Positions 48,932 to 62,900 of a DNA stretch of 64,000 nt are shown piece by piece. The DNA lies in contig NC_046680.1 in the NCBI RefSeq assembly GCF_009870125.1, positions 14,031,501 through 14,095,500 of the forward strand, given 5' to 3'. A program made the translations under genes and the position numbers. Numbering within the stretch: position 1 is the first letter of the stretch; each line of letters starts with the position of its first letter. This stretch comes from Drosophila pseudoobscura (lineage: Eukaryota; Arthropoda; Insecta; Diptera; Drosophilidae). The notes beneath the pieces were generated by a model. It was not told where the DNA came from. It searched no databases and saw only the letters and a list, made by a program, of their open reading frames with translations.

Positions 48932-50208
48932 AAATGGAAACCACAGAAAATGGTAATTATAGGAGCACATTATAACCCTCCGAAAACCCTCTAGCATTCT
49001 ATCTGCCGCAGATTGGGAGGGGTACGCTGTTTAACAGTGCGTATGATTATTATTGTAATAATTACAAAGCACAATCTCTCACTATTTTAATGGCAGATTC
49101 CTTGGAATTCGACGCATGGCTTCGACAGGCTAAAAATGTATGGGGTCCGAAAAGGCATTACTAATGTTTACCAAGCTCTATCTCAATACTGCTACTCATT
49201 CTCTTCTATTATGTATCTTCTCTGCTCTTCTTTTATTTGTTCTATGCTCGAGGGTTGTTACGGTGTTTACCCCTTCTTCTTCTGCTGGTGCTTCCATAGC
49301 TCCTGGTTATAAGCGTTTTGCTTTTATGTATAATTTTATATGCATGCATGTTTGAAGAGCATGAAAGGCAGAACCAAAGCCAAAGCCAGAGCCAGAGCCA
49401 GAACCCAAGTTCATTTTACATTTCAAAAGCACCTTTTGTTATCCTCCTCCCCGCCTGCCCACCGTTCCGTCGACATTTGTTTTTATGCATTTCTTTATGC
49501 TCTTTAGCATTTCCATTTATTGTTGTTTTTAATATTCTTTTGTTGGGGATTAAGTATTTATTATCATACGCACCAAGAATTTCCGACAAGACCCACCCAC
49601 CCCCGACCACAAACATGGAATATGTGGGGAGTGCAAGAGAGTGGGATGTATGCGTAAAACACTCTCTCCCTTTCTATCGCCCTGTTGGCAATAGTTTTTC
49701 ATGCACTTTCCTTGTGGACTGGCATAAGTAGTTCTCGCTCTTTGGTAGACGTAGAGGATGTATCTATACATATATGGGTATGCTCTATTCGTGCAGAAGA
49801 AGGTGGATGTGGATTGAGAAGGCCTGTGGAGATCCATAACCTATGAAACCCTATGGCCAGCCCTATTTTCAGATATGAGAACGCGCTTCAGTTTGCAGTA
49901 GATACCAAAAGTCGTCTCAATTGGACTATTATTAAAACATGTTTAAAGAAATATAGTTCATACGCTGTAAAATATTGCCCTTTTGGAATGTTTTACCATC
50001 TTTTTTCGTTGACAGTTGCCAATTAGAGGGTATCCTTTGTTCTTTATATCAGTTGTGCACCTACCACTTGCTTTCCTGTCGAATGGGAGTTTGTGTGAGA
50101 GTTTGCGCTGTGGTGTGCCTGTGTGGTCTGTGTGTAGATTGCCTTTACAATGGAAAAGTGCTTGCTTTTCCTCCTCTAGCTATAAGCATTTTCCCCTATT
50201 CCCCCTGC

Positions 50209-50209
50209 C

Positions 50210-50250
<41 letters not shown>
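50209..50250 (+). repeat. (CT)n microsatellite
   Basis: A perfect (CT)15 at 50221-50250, preceded by an interrupted CT block from 50209. Confidence 0.93.
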
Positions 50251-50255
<5 letters not shown>

Positions 50256-51372
50256 GATCTCTCTTGTTCTCGTTGTGCATTTTCCTTGCTCTAAAATATG
50301 TTTTATTATCGTGTAACTGGCTTGTTGTATTTTTATGTAGTATTTTTTTACATTCATATATGGAATTGCGGTTCTATTGCTTTGACTATTTCTCTCTCAC
50401 TCTTTCTCTTTCCCTCTCTGTTTGTGTGTGTGTGTGGTTGTGTGTCTCCGTTTTGTCTATGTCTGTGGGTTGGAGTTTTTTTTGCTTGTAGTGACAGCTT
50501 CGTTTTTTGGAATTTTGTTGGAAAAGCTAATTGGGTTTGCTAAATAAATTTTAATGATTGTTGCAAAACACAAGAAAATCCTAATAAATAATATGAAATC
50601 AGGAAACGTCAAGGGAGACTTTTGTATACCCAAAAACTCAAGCAAACACTTCAAAATATATAGCCCGTTGTTGGGTATAGAAGACGATACTCATATGGAA
50701 TACAACCGTGCCACCTCGACCTCGACCGTGCCACCCATTTTGCACTGTCCGGCCGCTGCATAAATGTTGATTTTAATTATTTGCGGCGGTAATTTTCAGC
50801 ACATTCCATTAAAATTGACCGCCCGGAGGCGCTGTATCGCCAGGGTTATCGGCCGCAGGCACCGTCACTCCACAGGACTGAAGCGAAGTGACGCGAAGCA
50901 CTCAATTTGCATATGGCAGGCGGGAAAGGGCGAGCCGAGGAAAATTGACTCGCTTCACGCACATTACGTATACGCCGTGTGGCGATGGTCGTGCAATGTC
51001 GAATGGACGGGCAGCTCAATGTAACGGAAAATTGCATGGCAAAAACAAAAAAATATATCGTAGAATGACAAACTTGTCATAAAAAAAAGAAAGAAAAAAA
51101 ACAAATACATTAAGGTTCTGTTTCCATGAGAGGCTGTCGCTGTTGTTGTTGTTCCGCGTCCTGCTGTTTGGCCCGCCGGCGGCGACAAAGTAATTTTACA
51201 ATGCTGACACATTTTATGTTTATTAAATCAGTGGCACGGCCATGGACCCATGAATCCATGGATATCCCACTGACCAGCCCCAGCCTCGAGGGCCGTGGCC
51301 GGAGGACCAGAAGCGAACCCCAATTTGTGCATGCTTCATTTGATTAAACATTTATGCTCGATGGCCAGGACA

Positions 51373-51393
51373 GGGACAGGGACAGGGCCAGGG
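51373..51393 (+). other. G-quadruplex-type motif
   Basis: Four GGG runs (51373, 51379, 51385, 51391), each separated by exactly three bases (ACA, ACA, CCA). This is a textbook four-run pattern with short, even loops. Confidence 0.7.
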
Positions 51394-52200
51394 CCATGGT
51401 CAGGTCAGGGAACAGGGATGAGCCAGAGGATGCGAATCATTCCATATGATTTACCCGGAGAGTTCATTGGTCAAGCTGTGTAGCACAGGGGCAGTGGCAG
51501 TGGCAGAGGTAGAGCCCATCGTCACTGCAAGCGGCAAGTGTTGCAAAGCAAATCTAGTGACCCGAAAATTAATTGATTGGAAAATAATGTTTCATGCATC
51601 TATTGATTCATGCTCTCCCCAGCCGATGGCACATGTGACCCGTGGTCGTTCCGGCCCCTCCTTGATTTCTGCAACACAGAAAACATTGTTTTTAGGCTCC
51701 GCATTGTATTTTCTGGGCAGGAAGAGGCGATTGTGGCCATGTCTTTTGGCCATACTCTCCCATGGCTGGCTACTGCCTGCCTGGGTTGTTATTTTCAATT
51801 TGGTTTCCGGTCAAAAGTCCAGTTTAATATTGATCTACTTTGGCTTTTTGCTCCTCATCATTATGTTGTCTTCTTCTATCCATATATGTCCCTCTCTCTC
51901 TCTCTTTATCGGGTGATGTTTTTGTGTGTGTGTGTGTGGGTTTTATGCAAAATCCATATTCAATTTGGCAGCTGAACATCTGTGCAAATATCAAATATTG
52001 ACTACAAATACTGGAGTACCCCTTCAGCCAGTGGCCAATGACCACAGATACAGATACATCTACAGCTACGGCTACAGCCACAGCCTCATTCTGCAGCTCA
52101 TTTTCATCTCCATCTGCGGTCCTGTCCCCTGACGAGCGCTGGGCTTTTGCTTTTACATTAAATTGCAATTATAACGAAATTTATTTGCTCTCTGGCATAT

Positions 52201-52233
52201 GGATGGATGGATGGATGTGTGTGTGTGTGTGTG
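52201..52233 (+). repeat. Compound (GGAT)n-(TG)n repeat
   Basis: Four GGAT units run directly into nine TG units. Confidence 0.9.
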
Positions 52234-54239
52234 GTATGTTTTAACTTTGTTATTGTTTTTATAAATTACTCTGCCGTAATGCAAGGATTATTAAGGTCTC
52301 AGACTTCTTAAAACGACAACGTGTTCAAGGAGGGGGACTTCAAATCAATTGAGTAGTGCTGTACAGCTGGTGCTTAGGCTGCTGTTAAGTTAGCAGGCAG
52401 AAAGCTTTCATCCACTGTTAACTAGAGCAGAAGCTCTAATGCTTCTCTTAATGTTGTTCTCGAATGTTTCTCTTAAATTTCGAACGAAAAGCTGTCGAAT
52501 GGTGTTCGCGATGTTCAGGGAACCGCAAGAAAGAGTTGAACCAACTGAAATATTGACTAATTGCAGGATTCATAGTCCTCAATCATTTAGCAGCAACCCC
52601 CTCTATCCTCCGCCATAACTCAATGTCTCTGTGTGTTTATTGGCCAATCAGGCAGAATGACAGGCACAATAACAAAAGTCGTCTCAAAAAATAAACAACA
52701 TATATTAATCCTACAAACGGAATGTCCAGACCACAGAATGCCCTACATGCTGAGGGGACTTTGTTAAGGAAAATTTGGCTGGGGATCGATGAGAGAGTGC
52801 CTAATAATCAGTCTAATGATCGGAGAATGAAACACAAACTCATGGAACGGGGGAGAGATATCGAGGTTCCCGCCTCGATTTCATCGAATCGAAGATACCT
52901 CCTTAGCGGATATGGCAACTGTTTTATTAAGAGACGCCACACACACGTGTGTGTATGCCACTCAGTCCACAGATTCGGATTAATATGGATTTATGTGCGA
53001 GAGATATTGTTTTTCCTTCGAGTCACAATTGTGATTCAAGGAAACCTCCTACCCCGTTCCGTTCCTTTCCGTACAGATTAATGCCGGATATGTTTATTAT
53101 TTGCGGACCGAGAATAAAGCCACATCACGCTTATTTGTTGAGCCAGAGAAGCAAGCTTTCCACATGCCACGAAATGAGGGTGGGCCAGGGGTGGGAAATT
53201 CAATTTTCTCAACGGGGCAGCAGAAAGATTTCAATTTATAATGAAATTAAGTTGGTAATAGCCCGAGCAGAGAGTGGCCTCTCAAACGGGGACAAAGCCT
53301 GTGTGACTCTTTCTCTGCTTCAGCCTTAGCCTCCGTGTCTGCCTCCGCTTTTGCCTCATAATTGAAATCATGTCGAGTGAAAAGGGCTAAAAGGTTCAAC
53401 TCTCGAGTCCACGAGAAAAGGCCACCAATAAAGTAATTAGGGGCTCAGTGTCCGAAAAATTTGCTACATCAAAGGGCAGAGGCAGGGGCAGGGGCGCAGG
53501 CCCAAGCCCATCTCTAATCACCCCGCCATGGCTGGGGTTTTTGTGACAGAATATAGACATTTCTGTCTTTTGTGTGTAAACTTTTTGGGGGATTTTGATG
53601 GGACCTGCGGTGGCAACCGGTTGCTGGAGATCAGAAAAGCGAGCATTTCTTCTCTGTTTCGGTGGCAATCACTGAATATAATGCTTGAGAATATTTGTGT
53701 CTTAAGTCCTGTTAAATTTATATTTCCTTCACACTCCTCTCAAGGGTAGGGGGTGTCCTTTAACACATTACATATTTTCAAGATCTAACAAGGCACCGAA
53801 ACTCGTTTCTGTCGTTGTTTATTTGCCATCAAGCGATACACGAGAACACGCACTCGGAAAAAGATCAAAGATAAATTTCCAATTTTTCCATGTGTGTGGG
53901 ACTACGTTTAAGTATGAGTGGGGGTGGAGTGGTGGCATGCCTCATCAAACGCTTCAGAAATTCACCGACAAAATGCCACAGTCATCGGTGGTGGAAGTGT
54001 GAGGGGGGTGAATCGGAGGATGCCACGCCACGTCACTGCGGCACACTCGACTCGCATGAAAAGCTTTTACTATTATATCGCGCTCATTGTGTCGCTTGTT
54101 GCTATTATTGTTGACTTGACTGTTATTGTAACGCCGCATAGACGACACTTTAACAATGTTTCCCATGCCGTAAGGGTATTCCACCCAAGGGGTACCATGA
54201 TTTCATAGCTCCGTTTTGTGACAGAGTGATGGAGTGATA

Positions 54240-54402
54240 TTCTTCGATCGTTTTGGAAGAGTATTCAAAGCGATTATTTTCGGCCCTTCCAGAGAAGGGC
54301 ATTTACATTTACCATGTTCTTCGATCGTTTTGGAAGAGTATCTAAAGCGCTAACTTTCGAATATGGATCATTCCTTTACCGATTCCCCTTCCAGAGAAGG
54401 GC
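54240..54402 (+). repeat. Diverged two-copy tandem duplication carrying a small hairpin
   Basis: A 25-base segment starting TTCTTCGATCG at 54240 recurs without change at 54317. Each copy ends in CCCTTCCAGAGAAGGGC (54284-54300 and 54386-54402), which can fold as a short stem with a CCAGAG loop. The second copy has about 25 extra bases in the middle. No gene association is seen. Confidence 0.82.
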
Positions 54403-56443
54403 CAGCTCTCCCTTGGCTCTTTTTTGGCTCTCGTTTCTGGGCTGACAGCTCCTCTGTTGGGGCATCGCAAACACTCGACTGTGGCACAATGCGCACAGCA
54501 AATGAACGTGCAGCGGGCAGCGGAAAAATATACATCCTAGACTCTCGACCACTCAATGATGAACACTTGACAACTTTTACCCAACAACAGGAGAGGGGAA
54601 AACAGGAGGGAACTGGAACAATGGCAACGGTGGGCAATCCTATGGCCAATGACTGACGTCAGCTGCAATTAACTGTGGACCCAGCAAATGATGACAATTA
54701 TTTCTTGTATTTTTTATGGGGGAAGATATTTGCTTTGAAGTTTGCTTTCAGAGCTCCAGCAAGCAACAAAGTCATTACTTGATGCTCTCTTTTCCAACAA
54801 CACCCCACCACCACTCTTAGAATGCTATAAATATGGAGCGAAAATAAGGAAGAAATCAAGGAAATGCGGATTTACGGTCTATGGACTGTGGACATACCTG
54901 GTGATTGGGTTATAGTTAGAGTATATCCATGAATGCCACAAGAATTGTCTGAAAAAGAAAAATAAAAGGAATAATCAGAAAAAATAGATCACATAACCAC
55001 TAAATTGTTAATAGAAGTGGAATACAAGATAGTCCGCTATCTCTCTTTCGGGTCTTATTTTACGCTCAGCACTACTGAGAGCGCTTCGCCGCCGTGTTTG
55101 ATGCAGAACGAAGATTCAGAGAAAAGAACGAAGTAATGAGCAAAATAAGACCCGCATAAAGAGTACGTTGCGGGAGCCGATAATTTCATTATGTGTGAGA
55201 GCACCTGGGTGTAGAAATAAATACAAACTAATACCCTTTCTTTTAATTCTTAGAGAGGCCAGAAAACGGCATCTTCTTTCTGGTACATACATCTCGAGGA
55301 GCACAATATGCCCTTGATCTACCCTGCAAGTACCGGGAGGAATGCTTTAAGTTCGCTTCTGCTCCAGTTCGCTTTCCCTTCCCTAAGATAAAGCCATTTG
55401 TTTTTTATCTCTTAGCTAATTAGTTTTATAATTATGATTTCGGTCAAAGCAATTTATTGTGATATATGTGAGTATGTATGCCGGATCCTCTCGCTCTCTC
55501 TCTGTCTCTCTGGTTGAGTCTCCGATACGATGCGTTCGAAGGCCTGTAATGTTCTTAGACTGACAATTGCATAGTCCAGCGAACAATTTGTTTCGCCTGC
55601 TGCCTGCTGCCGGGTGCTATTGCTATCGATTGTCCTGGCACTTGGTGTCGTGTCTTGTTGTGGGCTCTCTTCTTTCGGTGTGGGGTGTGTGTGTCTGTGT
55701 GTGTGTGTCCGCCACATGGGCGACAGCGGCCAGAGAGAAGCCAAGGTCCAAGGACGAAGGACCTTTTTGCCCAACCAAATATAAATTCCTGCCCACTCAA
55801 GCGTAGACAATGTAATGTAATTTTTTAAAAAGCATTTTTCTTCTGCCTGCTGCTGCCGCTATCCGCTATATACATATGTACAACCATCTATCTGGTAGAT
55901 AGATAGATAGAAAGATGTACACCGAGATCTATAAATACTCAACAGGGAATGGGGGCAAGGGGGAGTATTGTTTATCAGTGTCAGGACAGAAGCAGTCGCC
56001 GTCGCCCCGTCAAAATCCCAGTGTCAACATAAACAGGACCCGAATTTGTATTTGAATTTATGACAGTGTCTCTCTCCCAGTGTCCTGTACTCTTCCGACA
56101 CCTCGATAGTGCCACTGGCACAAAAAGTGTCGCCAGTTCGACGCTGGTGCTGAAGATTCAAAAAGGGACATGAAAACAAAGAGATAGAAAAGAAAACTTT
56201 AAAGCCATATTTCGGCATATCGCCTTGCAGTTTCCACACTTTCTTAGCATTCTTTTAGTTTTTCCCAGCCCCTCCCTGCATTGGCAGGGTATTATTTTTT
56301 TCTTGGCACTTGGTTGCTGATAAGACTTTGACTTTTGCTTGGCTAGTTTTTTAAGTTTTTGCTTCAGAGGAAAGGCAACGGGTCGAATGGAGCATATTGT
56401 TTTCCCTCAGCTTTTTATGAGTCTAGCAAGCCATGGCAGGCTA

Positions 56444-56466
56444 GGGCATGGCAGGGCAGGGCAGGG
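56444..56466 (+). other. G-quadruplex-type motif
   Basis: GGG runs at 56444, 56454, 56459 and 56464 with loops of 7, 2 and 2 bases. It is within a GGGCA pentamer repeat. Confidence 0.55.
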
Positions 56467-56713
56467 CAGACAACAGCAACATAATAATTCTGACACTTTT
56501 CCTTTGTCCCCCGACCAGGCCCAGACTTGGAGTTGGCTATCAAAGATTGTGTTTCTGTTGTTTTAGTTTTGGCCTTAGTCCTCGTCATTGAATGGTAATT
56601 GAGAGGCAGACAAATTTCTAAAGAAAATCTCCTACAGAGCAAACTCTCCTGTTGCAGATTGAATGGAAATCGAGGCGAACAATCCTGTTTTCCTTTGCCC
56701 CAGAGGTGGAATC

Positions 56714-56900
56714 GTAGATTTGAGGGTATTGTCTTACTTCTCTTTCATTTAAAGAACTCCTTTGAACATTTTCTTCTACATTTGAGGATATTTTCTTTTA
56801 CTTGAAGAAGGCTTTCTTCTTCTACATTTGAAGAATTTTCCTTATAAATGAAAGACTTTTTGACATTTAAGGGCTGTTTCATACGTTGGAAGACAGTTTC
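56714..56900 (+). repeat. Degenerate array of (TC)TACATTTGAGGATATTTTC-like units
   Basis: Variants of TACATTTGA(G/A)GA followed by a T-rich block recur near 56715, 56776 and 56822, with weaker copies near 56760 and 56860. The unit is roughly 30-60 bases and diverged. Confidence 0.5.
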
Positions 56901-59900
56901 AATAGTCAGGCATAAGCATCCCCCCACAAAATAGTCAGCAATTTATGGTTACGCCTCAAATTACTCGCATTATCTGCGCTCTTTGCCATCAAATCTACTT
57001 GAATGTCACACATTCGTAGAGATACCCACATACTCGCAGATACAATATCCATGGAAATACTCCACCGACACAGCTGTCAAGAGACTGTCTCGGGGCTCGG
57101 GGCTCGGTGCTCTGTCTATTGACCCGAGACGACAAATTGCAGGAAAACCGTGAAATAAGTTGCCAACATATGGAAAAGGCGGACCAAGTTTCCATCCGCA
57201 CATTTTGTGTCTTATTAATGTATGAATGGAGACAGTGGGCCACCGCTTGAGTGAACTCCTAATTGAGGTGCTACAGTAGGGTATTCCATAGCTAGGGTTC
57301 ACTGAGAGATGACGACGACGCCGACGACGACGACCAGGGGAGATTTATTAGTTGGGCGTTAATCCCTGGCGGCCTAATACATCATTTCAATTTGTTGCAA
57401 GTCGTGTTGATTTGTTGTAGTTTCTACCATAAGCAGCCTGAGGGGCGGAACAGGGGTTGCGAGTGGCTGGGAGTGGAAGTGGGAGGCATAACTTTTCCGG
57501 CTTTCCTCCCATTCCCAACCGTAGAACTATTTCACTTATTTACTTTCATAACTTGCAAATTGTCAACTTATTGTTGAGGCGAGGAGGCTCCCGGCACAAA
57601 GACACAAGAAAGAACCAAAGTAGAAAATTCCTGCAGCTACGTTGGAAAAGTTCACCCGAACACCGCACACCCCCCCTACCCGCACCGCAGTGCCCGCTCC
57701 AAGGCGTTCCTGCGGGTAAGTGGCTTATTACGGGGGAGGGCTTTATCGGAATGGAATACTTTTTTCCTAGGAAAATGATTGCCAGTCTGCCATCGCTCCT
57801 ACTCCTGCTTCTGCTCCTGCTCCTGTTCTTCTATGGATTGTATATGTAATTTAATTACCTAAAAAGTCCTGTCACTGATACGAAGAGTATTCCGCATGGC
57901 AGTGATTTATATTGACAGCATTCTTCGGCTGGCCCGAAAGGTCTTAGGGACAGATAGATGGAGACGTCTAAAGCATTCTTAGAGCAGGGGTGTGTTATGA
58001 TTAATCGGAAAGTACTGTATTTTTCCTCTAAGATTATTGAGAGATTTCTTCCACTTAAGTTCAAAGGTCAAAGGTCTTCTCTCTCTAATCAACTCAATTA
58101 GTTGTGGATGTAGTAGGAACCTCCCCCCACCAGTTCTTCGGCACACAAATTACAAATGAGACCACAAGAGTCCTTTTCGAAGGGATTGGGGGGCGAAGTG
58201 GAGCGAAATTTGCATTTGGGTAAAAGTATTTGCATATTATTTGGTTTTGGTTTGTTGCTGCGCACAGATACACACATTCACACACACGTGTTGTGTCTTC
58301 CCTGTCCTCTGCCTTTCTTTTCTGTTCCAGTTTCAGTTCCAGTTTCTGCTTCGGTTTGGGTTTGTTTTGGCTTTTGGCTCATTTTTTCCTTTTTTTTCAT
58401 ACCCTGTAATTGTGGGGTCAACTTTAGTCGTGGAGTGCCCACCGATCGGATGTAGATTTTAGTAAAAAAAAGAGATTTTCGCGCTATTAAAGATAAAAGA
58501 TAGAATCTTCAACTCGACTTTCCAGAGGTTTACTTAGTTATTCCTTTATTTAGAGGGTATTTTCTAGACCAATATATACTGCCGCTTTTTAATTTAATGT
58601 TGTTTTCTTTTGTGAATTTTTTGTTGGTTTTTGTCTTGTTTTCGCTTTTAATTTCCTTTTGCCGTGTGGCTGCTGCTGCTTATGATTGCAAAACCGAAAC
58701 ACCGAAGGATTGCCCCAAAACAGAAACAGAAGGATATGAAATGATATGGGTATAGTATGGGGGAAGGGGCGTGGGTGTGGGTGCGGCAGTAGGGAGAACA
58801 AGAACACTTTCGATCTCTGTCTGTGGCATTTGTATGATTAATGTGTTTACACAGGCCACGAGCTTTGCGGTCTCTCTGGTGATACGGAAGGGTTAAAAGG
58901 CGTAAACACACAGATTCGAGAACACACACACACATACACAGACTCACACACAGATAAAACAGATATACACATGTAAATGTAATGTTATTTATTCATTTAT
59001 TATGCCATTCGCCATTTCATTTCATTCTCAATTCTTGAAATCGACTCGCGATTCCCCCGAAAGCAAGAGAAACGATGCGTTATAAAAATGCTTTACTGCC
59101 TTTCCGCTCCCCCCTTCCCAGCACGATTCCGCCGTTTCGCCTTCCCCACCTCTCATTTGTTTGCTTTTGTAAACATTTTAATTAGCCAAAAGCAAAGAAA
59201 AACAAATTTCACTTCCCTACCATCCCTACATCCCTCTCTTTTTCTCGCTCTGACTATGAGATACAAATGTATCTTATTGAGTGCTGAATGTATGTATGTG
59301 TATTCTGACTATCTCTGCATGTATGTGTGTGTGTGTGTGCAGTGCCCCATTTGACTTCATTTTGGCGGCAAGATTCTGCTGCTGTCGCATAATCTTCGGC
59401 GCGCTGTGTGTTAAGTGCCTGAAATTGAAATTTACGATCTCCCCCTTTGCAAAAAGGGTAATACAAATAAATGTCCATACAAGTTACTCACTCGCGGAAA
59501 CAGGAGGAGGAGGAGTAGGAAGAGCAGGAACAGGAGTAGGAGAAGGAGAAGGAACAGCTTGACTGGACACAAGAGAGAGAGGTAGATTCCTACTCGTAAT
59601 TCGGGCATAGAAACAACATTTTCCAATGCATACACATATACAGATTCCCATAAATAACAAAGTATTCACTTAGCCTACAAGACACTGTAGACAAAGAGAG
59701 TTCTCTAGAGAGTTCTGCAGCTCTGGAGGAGTCTGTCTATTAAAGTTCTAAGAGAACCCATAATCATGTAATGCAATATAAATTTTTTTAATTCAAGTCG
59801 TGTTTAAATGGGTTAAAGTGTTTTTCAATTCAATTCATATCATTGTCAATTTCGATCTAACACTAATTCATAAGTGATATACGTATGTATATGTAGAGTT

Positions 59901-62900
59901 CTAGTTTGAATCCGTGGGAAAATATTTGTCGATATTATTGTAGATTCCAATCCATGAACGATTTTCCTCTTTAAGAGTACCGCTCTTAATATAAATTCTC
60001 TACAGATATTCGAGTACTACAGATAACGGTATTTCTCATACCTATTTATATTAGGGCTTTCATCTCCTCGCAGCAGCTTAGTTTTAAATTATTTAAGTGG
60101 CATTGCTTCTGCTCCTGCTGGCCCCCTCGGGCGGGTGCCAATATTAAATAGTTGAAAGGAGCAGCAGATGGGAGAGTGAGGATACAGGTAGACACATGTG
60201 TGTGTGCGTGTGAGATGCTGGGTTGGGGCAGGGTCTCCTCTGACTTTATGGCTGTGTGCGGTGATAAGCAGGCAACCCTTTTTGATTTGGCTTTGGATTT
60301 GCGGTTGCCAGTGCCAGTACCAGAGCGGACCAGTGCAGAGCAGCAGCTCCTCGTTAGTTATGCCATGGGATTGGGGTCTGCGGACTGAGGACTGGGGCAT
60401 CCGCCCCACTGTTTCTCTCGGGGGGCAGCGGGGTCTGCTGGGGATCCTTGAGGTTTATTTAAAAGGGCAGGGCCACAGGTTTGCGGGTTTTCATGAGCAT
60501 GAAAAGGGGCGAGGAGGGGAGAGTGTGAGTGTTTTGGTTTTAATATGACACCTTGGCCGATGGTAATTTATCACCTCTACGCTACGGGGACATATGTATG
60601 TATGTGTGGTACGACCTTTGGGTGCGGGTTTTATAAACACTGTAGGGACGGACGACTAATCCCTAGGACCCAGGTCGCTCGACAAGGAGTGACTTAAATG
60701 TGGGTCCACAACTGATGCCGGCCCATAGATAATTAGAGGAGGAAGATTTATGCGTGCGTGTAAATGGCTTAAAGTGCCACAAAATAATACTCGTAGACCA
60801 ACAAATACCATAAGCACACAACAAAAAACCCCAGAAAAAGGCCAAAAAACAAGGCGGCCCAACCGGAGATAATGCAAACAAGTTGAGCGTCTAATTAAAT
60901 CACAGAAACTATGCCTAGCAGGTAGCGGAGGGAGGGTGGCCTGTGGCTCAGGAGTGTCAGAAATCTGAAAGGTTCCATCAATCCTGCCAGGGAAATCTGT
61001 TAATTAAGTTTATCCATTGGATTTCCAACCTTTTGTAGCACCTTCATCATATGGATAAATCCGACATACATATTAAAAAAGTTGTAAGCCTTAAGAGAGG
61101 CTAACGGGGGGATTAGATTTTATTGCAATTTACAATTTATTGAAATCGAAATATTTGCAGTGCAGAATATCGAATATTTGCTCAACACTCGAGTGGGAAA
61201 ACTATTGCCAAATATTACCCAGTGGTCGATAGTCTCTCAGGCTTTTCCTCCTTCCATTTGCGGAAAAATCTCCTAACAAAAATCAATGCAAATGCCAATG
61301 GCACTCGTGTGGATTGTGGAATGTGGGGGTTTTTGCAGTACAATTTTGCAAGGATTTTACGAGCATTATCGAAAATCAGTTAACAGGGGTCCCCCTCTGC
61401 CCTCTATCACACTCTCTCTCTCTCTGACTCTTCGGCCAAAATTATAAACGAATTTGTAGCTCTTTGCTCTGTTCTACGAGAGTATCTTCGAGAGTATCTT
61501 CCGGGTAGTAGGGGTCGGGGATTCATTTGATATGCGTGACATGTAGGAAGTGGCTTTGCCGGCGGTTGGTTTTTGGATACAACGATGTTGCCCTGGCATT
61601 GGCATCCTCTTCATCGTCATTTCCATTGCCATCATCAGCATCAGAAGCAGCAGTAGAAGCAGCAGCATCACCAGCACCAGAGATCAAAGAACTTTGACAA
61701 GGCTCGGAATTAAGCCGAAAACCTATTTGCCACGTCTGCTCTAATGAGCCATAAAAACGTTGCCTAAACGGTTGTGTTCTCGACTTGGGCGACTGCTTCG
61801 GGGGCAACTTCCCAGCGCATTGCTAAGGTGACAATACTGTTGAAATTATGCACAGCAGACGGCGCCTTAGAGTGGGGTTTCGTTCTTCTTCATTGCATGG
61901 TTCTGCTGCTGCTCCTGGCACTGTCATGGCTACCGTCTCAGATATCAACTTCAGACCATAGTCAGCTAAATATATTCAAAAAACTTCAGTTTGCTAAATT
62001 CAATTCAACTTTGCTTTTTGCTGCTGCCAGTGCCGCTGCTGTCACCCTACATTGAATGCTGTTTGAGTGGGAGGTTCATACATGCCGCATAATATGTTAC
62101 ATGACAATCCGTGCTTTCTAGATAATTCGAAATGGCGTCAATGGATTTGACGTGTAGCAAATTGCTTGTTTTAATAATAACTTTTGCGCGAAAGAGCTGA
62201 AAGGCATCGTTAGCGGGACACCAATTTCTAAAGGTGTCTTATTTTTCTTTAGAAAGTTTTTTGTGATGGAAATTATCATTTCAAGCCGAGTATAGCTCAA
62301 GGAGCTTCGGTTTAGTGCCTCTACATGTGATGGAGTCTTGTTCTTACAGATTTTCTGGCGGAGTTTCTTGAGGCCCACTCTCTTCCGTGAGTGAATTCTT
62401 TCTGAGGTCACATTTGGCTGACACTCAAAATGTCGGGGTCACGCTCTAACATCGCGGGTTATCCGTCGTAGTCTGGGTTACAAATCATTTCAGAATTATC
62501 AGCGCGGGGTTTCATTTACATGCTTTCACTGGGTACTCCCGTTGTCGACTATTGGCTCTAAATTTTGGGTTTTTTGTGCCTTATCCAAGTTGTGCTTTGG
62601 CCAAAGTTTTGTTATCGACTGCCGCAGCAGCATCGGAAATAAAAAGCCAGAAATTATAAAGTAAAACATTATGTTAATACAACACTTTGTTTTGTTGTAC
62701 TTCATATCTGACATTCTCTACCCCTCCTGTCGCCTGTGTGTCCTGGCCTGTCCTCCACGAAGTCGAACAACTTTTGGCATATTCGACTGCCGACTGGCGA
62801 CTCGGCGGCGTCAGGGCGACAATAAATCAAAGTTTTTAATATTAATTTTAAATTCAAAATGCGCCGCGGCGGGGCATAAACTTTAAAGATCTGGCTGCCT

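Larger units (their letters stand above)
42661..54239. other. Gene-free stretch, middle of the 34-kb noncoding region
   Basis: No coding region is supported. Contents include an AGGCAC array (45486-45535), (AT)11 (46932-46953), GA (48019-48041), CT tracts (48893-48931, 50221-50250), a G-quadruplex motif (51373-51393), a GGAT/TG compound repeat (52201-52233) and a CACGTG-centred palindrome (52939-52954). Confidence 0.5.

Noticed and set aside
59895..59925. GTTTGAATCC reminiscent of a tRNA T-arm
   Set aside because: No matching acceptor, D or anticodon stems can be drawn around it.
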